Assembly: GCA_949316235.1 (NCBI GenBank) | Contig: OX438747.1 | Coordinates: forward strand, 4,836,501 to 4,900,500 | From: Oegoconia quadripuncta | Lineage: Eukaryota > Arthropoda > Insecta > Lepidoptera > Autostichidae | Direction: 5' to 3' | Length of the DNA stretch: 64,000 nucleotides | Shown here: positions 22,560 through 32,963 of the stretch, piece by piece | How the letters are laid out: each line of letters starts with the position of its first letter | Position numbering within the stretch: position 1 is the stretch's first letter | Translations under genes and position numbers: made by a program | The notes under the pieces: generated by a model | What the model saw: the letters and a program-made list of their open reading frames with translations, nothing else | Databases searched by the model: none | What the model was told of the DNA's origin: nothing

Positions 22560-23336
22560 GATAATATCTTAGTTCAGTTTGCGAAGTTTTGTGGTAATAT
22601 TGACTAATATGTATCTTTGCCGCTAGTAACAACAAAAATTAGTAAGAACCGTGACTTTCTTAGCACTAGTAAATAACAGTCCATTGCTATCACAGCCAAA
22701 CAACAACTTTGTTACTACGAATAAGGACAAATTGCTGGATAAAGAAAGAATTTAGCAGTACTGACTAATTTTTTCAGCTAAATATTGTTTGACCCTGCAG
22801 CTAACTGCTCTTTATTGAGGTAGAAAAGCCATCGCTACGGTTGCAAAAATTTTTGATTGGACAACTAAATCGCGGCAACCAAGTTTGTTTAGCTGCGATA
22901 TATAAACCATTTCTTTCCGTGGCTGGCTCCGTTGCTAAATTGATCAAATTGGTCTCCACCACCCCTCAGGGAAGTGACGGATAGCTAATATTCATAAAAT
23001 AAAACATCAGCCAATCCTGTTAGACTGTTCCTATCAATCCAAGATTCCCCCAGACATATTAATGAACGGGCAACTTCCAAACGACTTTCCGAATTACACT
23101 GACCCCTCGGCAGTAAAGTTTATTAATACGATCGTAAAAACCAATCCGATAACTTATAAATTCTCCATTGTGCGCGGTTTGTTGAAGGAAAATGAGATTT
23201 CCCCTATTTTCTGCTTACTTTCTAATTCTTTAAGCTTATTAGTTATTACATTGTATACTCCTGTCGCTCGCAGACCTCAAGCCGTGGGATTGAATGATAT
23301 AGGTAGTCTTTTGTGGCCTAATCGACTCGTGTAGTC
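22560..23336 (+). other. Diverged TTAGC-rich flank and unassigned sequence
   Basis: The first 400 bp keep words of the arrays, such as CCTCAGGGAAGTGA at 22964, as in the 108-bp unit, and several CTTAGC/AGCTAA words, but have no clear period. A 90-codon ORF at 23062 has no recognisable features. Confidence 0.4.
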
Positions 23337-23396
23337 GTAAATTCGTCGCTCGTATGACTAACTAGTGTAACTCAGTTTTGGCTATTTTTCAGAACA

Positions 23397-23475
23397 ACCT
23401 CATCTTCACTTAACATCAGGTGTGATTGAGGTCAAGTACCAACCCGTTATGCATAAAAAAAAAAAAAAAAAAACA
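23397..23475 (+). repeat. SINE family A, 3' tail
   Basis: CCTCATCTTCACTTAACATC, AGGTGTGATTGAGGTCAAGT and CAACCCGTTATGCATAAAA with a long A run form the last 80 bp of family A. The copy is 5'-truncated. Confidence 0.75.
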
Positions 23476-24033
23476 AGCGTTTTTCGGTTGAGAGTAGTGA
23501 AAAATTAATTATATTTAAAATTCGCAAAGTTGTTGTAAATTAATTGTAATATATTTAAATAGAATAGGATGCGGGCTTTTAGGCTACATATTAATTTATT
23601 ATTGAATTGCAGTAATAAAATTATTTTTGCTCGTTCAAAACAGATACACGACTTTGTAAAAACTTTGTTTTACATTTCAACCCACTTAGGTGCTTTTGAA
23701 CCGCTGTAGGTATACGAATATAACGCAAAAATAAAGCCTTCTTGTAATATTTCATGACTAACAATACTTTAGGACCATAAGCTGTCTCATTAATTGAACA
23801 CTTAAACACTGAAACATTCTCCATATTTAAATAATCGTGGTGACTTTCAACATTTAATTAACATTTCACCTGATTAATACTAAAAGGATTACAGGGAAAA
23901 AGAACTTAATAAAACCAGACCGCCAAAAAGAACACAACGCATTACACAGATGCAGCAATTAAATACAGAGAATTAAGAAAAAAATACAGGGGGTAACCCG
24001 GCAAGATTAAACACTTAAAAATCTTACTAACAA

Positions 24034-24175
24034 TGTTGTCGATTCGGATGTACACCAACTAAACTTAAACCAGTTTTAAAGTAGTACTGTCTCTTTCTTC
24101 CTGGAACAGTACGATGCGACGGCAGCACTCTAAAACTGGTTTTAGTTTAGTTGGTGGACATCCGAATCGACACCA
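24034..24175 (+). mobile_element. 145-bp palindromic MITE
   Basis: TGTCGATTCGGATGTACACC...AAACCAGTTTTAAAGTAGTA at the left mirrors TAAAACTGGTTTTAGTTTAG..GACATCCGAATCGACACC at the right, so almost the whole element can fold back. It is the same family as 26592-26736. Confidence 0.8.
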
Positions 24176-24411
24176 TTAAGTATAAATGTTTCATTAAAAT
24201 CACAATATTTATCAATAAGTAGTCTCAAGACATTCAATTGCTCCACATACCAAAAGGATAACAAAGAACAAACTAAAAATTATAACTCCAAAATAAACAT
24301 AACGCAGCTTTCATAATTATGAAACACAGAGAAATATAACAAATTTCCCAAATCTTTATTTTTCTTTTCATGCTTTTCTTATCAAAGCGTTTTTCCTTGC
24401 GGTTTACTTCA

Positions 24412-24648
24412 CTAGATTTTATACTTGAAAGAGGGCTCTTCAACTATAAAATCTTCTGGTATTTGGTTAGAAATACTAGAATCTATGTTATGGAATGGTA
24501 GATCAGGAGGTAACTCTTGATGACTGTCACAAGGAGAATCATTATCAAAGTGGTGCCAGCATAATAAAGCTAAACATCTTACGCATGCACTAAATATCTC
24601 TGTATTACAAGCAGGTACACCGCAATACTGAGCTATGTAATCTAAGAT
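24412..24648 (-). CDS. Unrecognised gene, cysteine-rich last exon (partial)
   Basis: After an acceptor-like TTCTTTCTACAAG the minus strand is open for 78 codons to a TAG at 24412. It reads ILDYIAQYCGVPACNTEIFS, ACVRCLALLCWHHFDNDS, PCDSHQ, and ends EEPSFKYKI. Five cysteines lie within about 25 residues (YCGVPAC...SACVRC...LLC), which could bind metal, but no named domain is recognised. An AATAAA on the minus strand at about 24353-24358 would serve as the poly(A) signal. The sequence directly upstream is open in a frame that is off by one, so either an intron or a frameshift separates them. It could be the last exon of a gene carried by the 23337-25845 element. Confidence 0.4.
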   Translation of the reverse strand: MLDYIAQYCGVPACNTEIFSACVRCLALLCWHHFDNDSPCDSHQELPPDLPFHNIDSSISNQIPEDFIVEEPSFKYKI

Positions 24649-24649
24649 C

Positions 24650-25290
24650 TTGTAGAAAGAATAGGACGATTTTTATGTATTTCTCTTGTAGAACTGTTGT
24701 GATTTGTGGTCACTTCAATAGGCATAGATGGTCCATCAACAAATCCAGTTAATAATCTTTCTGAACAAACTGTGTCCTCTCTTTTCGTAGAATCTGATCT
24801 ACAATTATTTGGTAACATATTATGCTTTGTTACTGGTTCGACAATAACGTTGGTTACAATATCATCAGCACATACAGTTACGTCGCTTGACATAGATGCT
24901 CTTGACATAGATGCTCTTCTAACATTGGCAAAATCTTTTATTCATCATCAATTTTAGTTAATAAACTTTTTGAACAAACTGTTTCATCACTTTAATTGAA
25001 TCCGATCCAGAATTATTAGGTAAGTATTGAGGAGACATGTGCCCTTCTGGCATCATCTCAGGTTCGTTAACAGTATTGTTTCTAATACCATCACCACAAA
25101 CAAATATTTCGCTTGACATAGATGCTCTTCTGACATTAAGGGGGAAACTTTGTTCATTTGTTGGCATCTCAGTACTGCTATTTGTATGTTCACTAGATGT
25201 ATGAATTACAAGATGTGCATTGTGTTCCAAAAGTTTTTCATTAAGATCATTGACTGGATTGACAGAAAGGTAGGACTGTTTTTCCAACAC
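24650..25290 (-). CDS. Coding-like region with internal duplication, upstream of the cysteine-rich exon
   Basis: Two minus-strand frames encode the same motif series. 25290-24958 has NVRRASMSSEIFVCGDGIRN, MSPQYLPNNSGSDSIK. 24930-24645 has NVRRASMSRASMSSDVTVCA, DDIVTNVIVEPVTKHNMLPN, NCRSDSTK. The two copies are about 300 bp apart and joined by a stop and frame change near 24955. A further 15-base repeat doubles the RASMS segment. Serine, threonine and asparagine are abundant, so a disordered region is likely. No function can be inferred. This may be a broken gene. Confidence 0.35.
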
Positions 25291-25889
25291 ATTATCACAT
25301 TAAATATTGGGCTATTTGAAAGTTTCTTGACTAATTTTGACTGAAAACTGGTGGTTTGAGCACAGCATCCCGTGACATTGACACCTAAATAAGTATACAT
25401 TCTAGGTATTAAAATTACGAAAATTAGGAAACATAGTGAGCGCATTTAATGAATTCAACAATGCAAAAGTATAATTTCAGACCATGAGCCATTGAGTCGA
25501 CAATTATCTGAGAGCCGTATCTCATGAGCATTGCGTAAAATAATAGAATTAAATTTCCACTAAACAACTTATCTATAAGATAGGATGTCATATTTTGCAC
25601 CTGATCACAAATTTGATTTTGACGAAAATTCCCAATTTGAGTTACCTTAGTTAGTTGTTTCTTTTTACGAACAAAATGTTAGATACAATGTCTCCACCTG
25701 ATGTCCATTTCAAAAACTATGCGACCTACAGATATAGGGATCAGTGGAAACTGTAGAGAACGACAAGACGAATTCATTGGTGGTTGTAACTCAAATCGGC
25801 CAAAATCTGAGATACACTAGTTAGTCATACGAGCGACGAATTGTGTGCGAAGGGGACTATTTTCAAATAACTGATTATAAAGGAGGCCT

Positions 25890-26340
25890 GTATACAGCAA
25901 TAGGTTGGTGGTAGGGCATTTTAAATGTCCGCCTGGCTAGCTACCACTATCTTATCTAAATCTGCCGCCAAACAGCAATGTTAATAGCAGCGGCGTGCCT
26001 AGAGTTTCAGAGTAGGGCAAATCCGAGTATATTTGGTTAATGATTTGTGGTTTTTATGCAGTTAATAAAGTGAAATACAATCTGGTTGCATCTTTTTTGT
26101 TCAATCTGGAGGGTCATATTCAATTCCTGTACTGTTTAAAGATCAATAAGGTTTGAATTTGATACCTATTCCTGCCGCCGCCACTGGTTAATAGCATTGT
26201 TGTGTTCCGGTTGTCAGAGATAAGATAGCCAGTTTCCCAAATTTTTGGGTTTCCGGGTCAGAACGCTTCCACCTTCGACCTCAGCTTCACTTAACATCAA
26301 GTGTGATTGAGGTCAAGTACCACCGCGTTGTGCATAAAAA
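25890..26340 (+). repeat. SINE family A copy interrupted by a hAT-type MITE
   Basis: The left part runs from GGTTGGTGGTAGGGCATTTT to AACAGCAATGTTAATAG and the right part from GTTAATAGCATTGTTGTG to the A tail at 26340. Joined across one GTTAATAG they give the normal family A order. The tRNA-like head is missing. Confidence 0.8.
25988..26186. mobile_element. 199-bp hAT-type MITE
   Basis: The insert begins CAGCGGCGTGCCTAG and ends with the complement of CAGTGGCGGCGGCAG. It is flanked by an exact 8-bp duplication GTTAATAG (25980-25987 and 26187-26194). Terminal CAG.GGCG and 8-bp target sites are the hallmarks of hAT elements. No coding sequence remains. Confidence 0.85.
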
Positions 26341-26394
26341 AAAAGACGTGGATAGAAACTTTGTTTTATAGAAACGAAATAAAATAAAAAAGAT

Positions 26395-26780
26395 ATAGGT
26401 ATTTCAAAGGAAAAACGTCTTGAAATTACTTGAAGAACGAGCAAGAAACGCAAGGGTTTTGGGTAGGTTTGGCGGGTTTTAAAATCTAAATAGGTGCTAT
26501 GCTATATTATATAATAGACTGAACATCGCCGAGCGGCTGTCCATGCTTGCTTATCATCCAAATAATTTTATAATGGCCTATTGTAAACAGTGGTGTCGAT
26601 TCGGATGTACACCAAATAAACTAAACTAAAACCAGTTTTAAAGTAGTACTGTCTCTTGCTCCCTGGAACAGTACGATGCGACGGCACCACTCCAAAACTG
26701 GTTTTAGTTTAGTTGGTGTACATCCGAATCGACACCAATTTCTGTTTTATGATGGTTTTAAATTTATTTTATTATATTAT
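26395..26780 (-). mobile_element. LINE 3' fragment interrupted by a MITE
   Basis: GAACGAGCAAGAAACGCAAG, CATCGCCGAGCGGCTGTCCA and ATAATGGCCTATTGTAAACA match the 30928-31370 fragment in order. The matching continues after the MITE (TTTCTGTTTTATGATGGTTT), showing that the MITE at 26592-26736 landed in this LINE. Confidence 0.65.
26592..26736. mobile_element. 145-bp palindromic MITE, best preserved copy
   Basis: The terminal repeats GGTGTCGATTCGGATGTACA and CCAA are exact at both ends, and an inner pair (ACTAAAACCAGTTTTAAAGT / ACTCCAAAACTGGTTTTAGT) extends the hairpin. Only a central segment with CTCCCTGGAACAGTACGA is unpaired. No ORF is present. Confidence 0.85.
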
Positions 26781-26786
26781 ACCTAC

Positions 26787-26912
26787 TATTCCCGAACGTG
26801 TACGACATTGGAACCTTCAAGAAACGAGCCTACACCTTTCTCAAAGGCCGGCAACGCATCTGTGACCCTTTTGGCATGCTCGTTCGCCGCCCTCTCATAT
26901 AAAAAAAAAAAA
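26787..26912 (+). mobile_element. Non-LTR retrotransposon 3' end (LINE family L), internally deleted
   Basis: CCCGAACGTGTACGACATTG through AAAGGCCGGCAACGCATCTG is the usual family L end. About 60 bp between GACCCTTTTGG and CATGCTCGTTCGCCGCC are missing compared with 61255-61534. The A tail is intact. Confidence 0.75.
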
Positions 26913-26939
26913 ACTACTCCTACTAGGTACCTATTTAGA

Positions 26940-27720
26940 GATAGAGACTAGAGAACAGACAGAGAAAGTCAAAATGATAAAGCTAGTCGCATTCAATTAT
27001 TTTTATTGCAAAATTTACTCTGTAAAATAAATTGTGTTCTGCGATAAAGAACAAAGAATATTTAGCGACTGAACTTAAAGTGTAACTTACAACTTATTAC
27101 AACACAAAAATAAGTAAAGAACTAGAGTTAGTTACAAGTATTCAGCTTCAGACGGAGCTAGAAAATTGTATGCAAATGCTCCATCGAGTCAGCAATATCT
27201 CTTTGCTCCGAAGTTCACCCCTCGCGACGAAGGGTGAGGGTTCAGTGACCTTTGCACAAATACTACTAGACTGCTACATACAAATTGGAATCGAATCAAA
27301 ACGTCGCGGTGGAATGTCTGACGGTGTAATTGTGTACCAAAGGAATTAATTAAGGGTTGAAAAATGTAAAGGGCATGATTTTACACAATCCAGGTGGTAC
27401 AGTCGGCAACACAATTAAGGTAGCAGGTTTAACTTTGATGATATTGTTTGGAGGGTCTTGGCTGGATGTTGTTATATTTGCCTTTCATTTGATGGATAAA
27501 ATTCTGTTAAACTTAAATAACATACATTACCTACATAACGTTATTCAGATCAGATTGTATATTTGTGTTATATATAACCATATTTAAGTAGGTACATTTG
27601 TCTATTGATCTATGTATGTATGTGTATGTAAATATATGATATTTATTCACGTAGTTTGTATCTGCATCCCTATTTAATACCGCACAAACTATCTATTTCA
27701 AATGTACTGTCCTTATACCC
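26940..27720. other. Intergenic AT-rich stretch
   Basis: A 76-codon ORF at 27357 is the longest frame but has no recognisable motif and no splice context. Nothing else is seen. Confidence 0.3.
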
Positions 27721-27724
27721 AAAG

Positions 27725-27850
27725 GTTGCCTGGAAGAGATGCCGCTTTTAGTGATAAAGTGGACAAATTGTACGTTCTATTCTTACCACTTTTCTGAAAC
27801 TGTATTTTCTTTTCTGTTGTGCAATAAAGTTTATTTGTATTGTATTGTTA
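27725..27850 (+). repeat. LINE-derived tail repeat (GCCTGGAAGAGAT family)
   Basis: TTGCCTGGAAGAGATGCCGC...TTAGTGATAA...GTGCAATAAAGTTTATTTGT is shared with 31648-31745 and 44055-44158. This is a common 3' UTR of non-LTR elements in Lepidoptera, ending in AATAAA plus AT-rich sequence. Confidence 0.6.
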
Positions 27851-27889
27851 AATCAAATATATTAAAGAAATTACTAAACATTCATGCGT

Positions 27890-28090
27890 AACGTCTTGAC
27901 ATCTGTCCCAAATGCGGTGGTCAGAGATATTCCAAATATTAGTGTTTAGGTGTTCCAAAAACTAAAAGTTTAATGATTGAATCAGCATTTACGCGGTTCA
28001 CCGTATGCAATATACAGAAATGCACATGTGACAGGAGGTGCAGAGGAACGTGCAACTGGACTCCCACTGGAAGAGACGGGTTGGTGCTAT
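27890..28090 (+). repeat. Dispersed repeat, paired with 51460-51640
   Basis: GTGGTCAGAGATATTCCAAA..TTCCAAAAACTAAAAGTTTAAT..TACAGAAATGCACATGTGACAGGAGGTG aligns by eye, in pieces, with 51489-51600 (GTGGTCCGAAATATCCCAAA, AAAAGTTTAATTCT, CAGAAATTCACAGGGACAGG). It is probably a retroelement fragment of unknown type. Confidence 0.5.
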
Positions 28091-28296
28091 TCTAACTTAA
28101 TCTCTCTTTAGACTTTCTCCTACATATACTTATAAAATAAATAAAGATCTGCTTTTTTGTTGCCGACTGTACCCACCTACCACATAGAGTGTATTATTTA
28201 TGCTTCGATCAATTTATAAATGAATGTAAACCTATTCATATTGGTTTAAAAGATCATCAATTACAACAAATCCAAGCACTTAACAAATAAAACTAA

Positions 28297-28629
28297 GGCC
28301 CGTATTAATAAACCATTCTCAAGATTGAGAACAGTCTTGTGACCGGTCTCACGTAAACGTGTTGATTAATAAACCTAACTTGACACCTGAAAAGCACGTG
28401 CATATTCAAGCAGTAACTCACTTGAGATGTGCGCGTATTAATAAACGAAACTCAAGACTATCATTCATTCGCCGCTGAGGCGAATACTTGCTAAGTGATC
28501 TCAGCAGAGTAGACCTCAAGATTGGTTTATAAATTAGCACGGAGCTTGAGATAGCGTCAACTGCTTAAAACGCATCTCGGTTGATACAGCATCGATACTT
28601 GTATTGAGATTGATTTATTAATACGGGCC
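28297..28629 (+). mobile_element. Harbinger-like MITE, 333 bp
   Basis: The ends are GGCCCGTATTAATAAACC and TTTATTAATACGGGCC. The flanking trinucleotides are TAA on both sides (28294-28296 and 28630-28632). Further inverted matches occur inside (TTATTAATACGC-type words at several points). The three-base TAA target and G/C-terminal inverted repeats suggest PIF/Harbinger. No ORF is present. Confidence 0.8.
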
Positions 28630-28632
28630 TAA

Positions 28633-28852
28633 GCCCGTATTAATAAACCATTCTCAAGATTGAGAACAGTCTTGTGACTAGTCTCAAGTAAATGTGTTGA
28701 TTAATAAACCTAACTTGACACCTGAAAAGCACGTGCATACTCAAGCAGAGGTGCGCATACTAATAAACTTCTTCTTAAGACTTTCTTCTTAAGACGCATC
28801 TCGGGTGATACAGCCTCAAGACTTGTATTGAGATTGGTTATTAATACGGGCT
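28633..28852 (+). mobile_element. Harbinger-like MITE, 220 bp, tandem to the previous copy
   Basis: It starts GCCCGTATTAATAAACCATT and ends ATTAATACGGGCT, same family and same orientation, with about 110 bp lost internally. The TAA at 28630-28632 is shared with the preceding copy and a TAA follows at 28853-28855. Confidence 0.8.
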
Positions 28853-28859
28853 TAAAACC

Positions 28860-30925
28860 GGTGAAATTAGATCCACTTTACGAGCAAGTATGTTTCATAA
28901 AACAATTTCTTTTTAATGATACGATCCGTATGGCCTGTGATTTACCTCCTCTATAATATTTTGTACCCTTTAGGTAGAAAGATAACGGTAAGCTGGTTAT
29001 TATTCTGATGCGAAGGTCTGCGAAGTAGGGCATATCATGACATAATAGCATTACAATGAGGGCAATACCGTCAAGCTGCCGCACCCAGCCCCCCGGATTC
29101 GGGAAGGCTTTATTATAACTAGACTATATTTCGGAATAGATCCGAATTATAATATAAATCTGTAGAGACCTTTCGTTTACGCATATAACGTTTTTAACCT
29201 ATAATATTGTGCATAGTAGTTGTAATTAAAGATTTAGTAATAAATAGTAAATCTTTTTACGGTCGTGACGTTAGAATTACTTACGTGGAATAACAAAGTA
29301 GAATTCAGCATTTTTCATCATCATCGTCCAAATTTCAAAGTCGTTTATTTTTACCTCGACAATTCATACATTACAGTATTATAGAAGATGAATTACAATT
29401 ATAAATGAAAATTGTGGGCGACTGACGCCTAAACTAGGCAGTAGCCTGTATTTAAGCAGGTCCTCCCCCATTACAACTTTGCAGTAGTAGGTACTTATCT
29501 ATAAATGTATTCGGTACTCATTAAATATATCATCATCATATATTAGGAAAGACGTCCATAGCTGGACAAGGGCATTTTTTATAATGTCTCAAAATTTACC
29601 ACAAATCGTGCCCAAAGCCCAAAGAAAAAAAAATGTGCCACTGTAGTTTAGTTATTCATTCTGGCGTCACTGACCACAGAGACTGCTTTACCTACTTATG
29701 ATAATAATATGAACCAAAAAATCTGTGCCTAAATAGTGTCACGAAATATACAAGCCCCATAAATTAAACAACCAAGTTATTTGGATGCATTTGTGATAAG
29801 GAGCAGTGAAGACGACGGACTTTGTTATCGTCCGTGTGCGTTATTGCATAGAACACCATATATTCCAGCCTCGCAGATAAATTGTCCGATATTTAAATGC
29901 TAATAAACTTACTAGGCTAAGCTAGGTAGGTACTGTAACTTGTAAATCAATGATAAGACTGTGCTGCATATATTATATCTGTTTATTCTCTCTTTTAAAG
30001 CGGATCACGTGGTTTAATCACAAAATTGGTCGATAGGAGACTGCTCTGGAGCGACGGTGCAAGCTCTCTCTCTAATGAATTCTTCTTCTTCTTATTTTTG
30101 AGAATGGCAACCAGTCAACCTCATTGTCGAGGGACATTGCTGCCAGTTTCGAGTGAAAATTTTTATTTATCTTATTTCTTCAGTTTATAGGTCAGTCTCA
30201 ATCAAAACAAGTAATTCGTCGTATACAGAGTCTAGTCACGGTCAAGTCATTCTTCAGTAAAGTGGCAGAATGCTTTACAAAAGATTTTGGCGGCTTCTTG
30301 TGGGAACCCGAAAGCTCCGTTACGCACTTTAATTTACACTTCCCTTCACCTGTACACCAACACTAACGTTTGCTGCACAATATTCTGCCATTATTAAGCT
30401 TCAAAAGTTAGAATGCACAAATTTTAAGACTTATAAAGAAAAATGCTACTTCACTCGCCGAGTGCCCGCCAAAAAGCCAATGAATTCTTATTCCTGATTT
30501 AAATCGTATTTTTTTAAACAACGCGCGCTCTACCACGCTCAGCATCACACCACACGATCCCAAGCATTCTCCTTGGACAGTAAAAGAAAATTTTATTTAA
30601 TTTTTAACAGTTTCAACATTCTGCCTCAACTCTGATCATTACTAATTTAATGAAATTTGATTAAATTTAAAGTAACCATATGGACTGAAATCGGTTGGGA
30701 ACTCCATTCTCGAGGTTGTAGATTAATATGCGAAACAAGGCTAAGTGATTCGATTACATAAGTCCAACTTCGAGCATGTATTCTCGAATCCAACTCGGAT
30801 GGGCAGCGTTCGGGAAACTCCGCAACGTCTTCTCATCCAGTGTCTCATACTATGGACCTCATAAGAAAGGTCAGGGTCACGCAACGAGCTATGAGCTACG
30901 AGTGATGCCCGGTGTTTCATTACTA
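28860..30925. other. Intergenic stretch
   Basis: Nothing coding was recognised. A fragment resembling the AGACGTCCATAGCTGGACAA tail of RTE-like elements lies at about 29545-29570. The rest is unassigned AT-rich sequence. Confidence 0.35.
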
Positions 30926-30927
30926 GA

Positions 30928-31370
30928 TTCAAAAATCAAAATCAAAAATGTTTTATTTCGTAAGTTATAAGAATAGCATTTGAAATCATCATGACATACA
31001 GTTGTCGCTCATTCCCTAGGCAGTCTCCCCAGAGAAGAACGAGCAAGAAACTCAGGGTTGCTCTTTTTAAATAAGTCAATACAAATACAATTTGGAATAA
31101 TTGTTAAATTTATGATTCGACAAAGAAAAATAAGAATAGAATATACTGGATATTGCCGAGCGGTTCATGTCCACGCATTCTTATCATCCAGATAGTCAGA
31201 AATTTTATAATAGCCTTTGGCACATAGTTTCTGTTTAATGGTTGTTTTAAAGTTATTTAAAGGCAAATTTTGAATGTCCTTATTATAAAAGCGTATACAT
31301 TGTCCCTTGAATGACTTAGTGCCTTTGTGTAAGCGACTGCTATGGACAGCAAGTTTATTTTTAGATCTTG
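30928..31370 (-). mobile_element. LINE 3' fragment
   Basis: AAAAATCAAAATCAAAAATG (the reverse of a T/TTGATTTT-type tail), GAACGAGCAAGAAACTCAGG, ATTGCCGAGCGGTTCATGTC and CTTTGTGTAAGCGACTGC are blocks of a Jockey/CR1-like 3' region seen again at 26395-26780. The coding part is not intact. Confidence 0.6.
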
Positions 31371-31439
31371 TATTTACAATGTGTATTTTACGCTTGCATT
31401 AAGATTGATGAAATCTATAGAAGAAGAGTCACCTACAAA

Positions 31440-31550
31440 GCGTAGTAAGTAGAAGTGGCAGTGGGAAGGGCACACAGCTCGAAGAACTGATGGCCGAGTG
31501 GAGACCACGCACCGGCAAGCGCAGCGTGGACGTCAACCCACAAGGTACAC
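31440..31550 (+). mobile_element. RTE-like LINE, C-terminal ORF2 remnant
   Basis: The plus strand reads KWQWEGHTARRTDGRVE and then a T-H-R-Q-A-Q-R-GRQPTR frame. This corresponds to the W-x-W-x-G-H-x-A-R end of RTE-type ORF2, with frame changes. Confidence 0.6.
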
Positions 31551-31647
31551 AAGTTTCCAATATCGGTATCAGATGTACTTAACAATTAAGAAATTATTTG
31601 TGCTAACCCACCTAATTACTCGTATTGAATTCCGTGATGATAGGTTT

Positions 31648-31820
31648 GCCTGGAAGAGATCGCTGTTAGTGATAAGGCCGCCTAAGTTGTAGTTTCTATA
31701 AGACATGCAAACCTTCCTTATTTAAACAATAAAGCGTATTTGATTGACTGATCGGTCCTCTGGAAATATATGACTGAGGTCTATGCTCAGCACTGGACAT
31801 CCTGCGGGTGATATGATGAA
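31648..31820 (+). repeat. LINE-derived tails
   Basis: 31648-31745 is the GCCTGGAAGAGAT family (GATAAGGCCGCCTAAG, AACAATAAAGCGTATTTGAT). 31765-31820 has ATGACTGAGGTCTATGCTCA and GCACTGGACATCCTGCGGGT, an RTE-type 3' tail. Confidence 0.5.
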
Positions 31821-32369
31821 CCACCTGAAAATGTGAACAAACAATGCAAAGCAGTACGGTGAATCCAACCGTATCTCATAATCTCGAATCGAACCCTTCC
31901 ATCGAGTGATCAATAAAATTGCCAAGCGCTCGTAAAGTTTACGACAGTTGTAAATTCGGTAAATAAAAGACGAATATGCGTGTAACGCGCGATTTGTATT
32001 CAGGCCCTTCCTGTGTCACTCAACAGCTGGAAATAAAATTAAACGAAATCCAGATATTGGTTATACCTAGGCCTCTCCCGAGGTCCGATTGCGTCCTTTA
32101 TCGTGGTGTGGTTTGGTCTGACCACACAATTGCCCAAAAGTAGTAAAATATGAATATTGCATCAATGACTGTGCTGCGCTAGCAATTTTACGTCATTAGG
32201 GCATTTCTGATGCAGCTGACGTCGAAAAACTACGTCGCATGCATGTTGCAATAACGGACAAATGTCAATCTGAAGGCGTTTATAAAACGTCATTACCTAT
32301 AAGTACCTGTAATTAGACCACGCTGTAAACGTCATTGCGACCTTGCATACCTTAGGTACCTGTATTCTT

Positions 32370-32520
32370 ACCCGACTGTAATTTCTACCGACTGATGACT
32401 AGACCGATTTTGAAGTGCAAGGTGTCGTTCGATTCGTCTTAATTCCCATAGTGTCATAGGACATTTTTTATAGTTAAAAAATCCAACATGACCCCTGCAA
32501 AATATGCTGACGGGTTTTTA
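32370..32520 (+). repeat. Dispersed repeat, paired with 57060-57200
   Basis: AAGTGCAAGGTGTCGTTCGA, TCGTCTTAATTCCCATA and ATGACCCCTGCAAAATAT are matched by AAGTGCAAGGTGTCGTTTGA, CCGTCTTGATCCCCAGA and TGGCGCCCGCCAAATAC at 57080-57200. The type of element is unknown. Confidence 0.5.
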
Positions 32521-32963
32521 AATAGTAATTTGTAAAATTGAAGTCTTTGTCTGCTATGATATTTAGCGCCAAAGGCTGAACATCCTTAGCGGTTATTTTT
32601 CCGAAAAAAAGTTTTTGACGTTTGCGAGATGATTCCTAGCCATGTTTGATCGAAATCGGTTTAGCATCGGGAATAACTGTACAAGCCTTAATTGTGACAT
32701 ATCAAGAAGATTTAAACGCTTTAGGTTTTAGATCTCGCCTATACCTTTTATTAGAATACAAACAGTTTATCCTCTCGCGGGATTAAGTAAAATTTTCGGG
32801 ATAAATGGTCCTAGTTACCCTTTATATCCAGGACATAGTCAATTTCTGTACCAAAATCCTATCAGGCTTTATAGCGTGATTGAGGAGTAAACATCCCAAC
32901 ATTCGCATTTTATAATATTATCATATTAATAATTATTATTATTATGGGTTAGTAGATAATAAT

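Larger units (their letters stand above)
23337..25845. mobile_element. Candidate 2.5-kb DNA element bounded by inverted repeats
   Basis: AATTCGTCGCTCGTATGACT followed by AACTAGTGTAACTCAG at 23340-23375 returns in reverse complement at 25806-25845 (CACTAGTTAGTCATACGAGC, GACGAATT) with two mismatches, and looser similarity continues inward. The inside contains a SINE tail, a MITE and a minus-strand coding-like region (24412-25290). I found no clear target duplication, so a pair of unrelated solo copies is possible. Confidence 0.45.

Noticed and set aside
28878..29084. 68-codon minus-strand ORF next to the tandem MITEs
   Set aside because: No motif, and the composition is that of random sequence.
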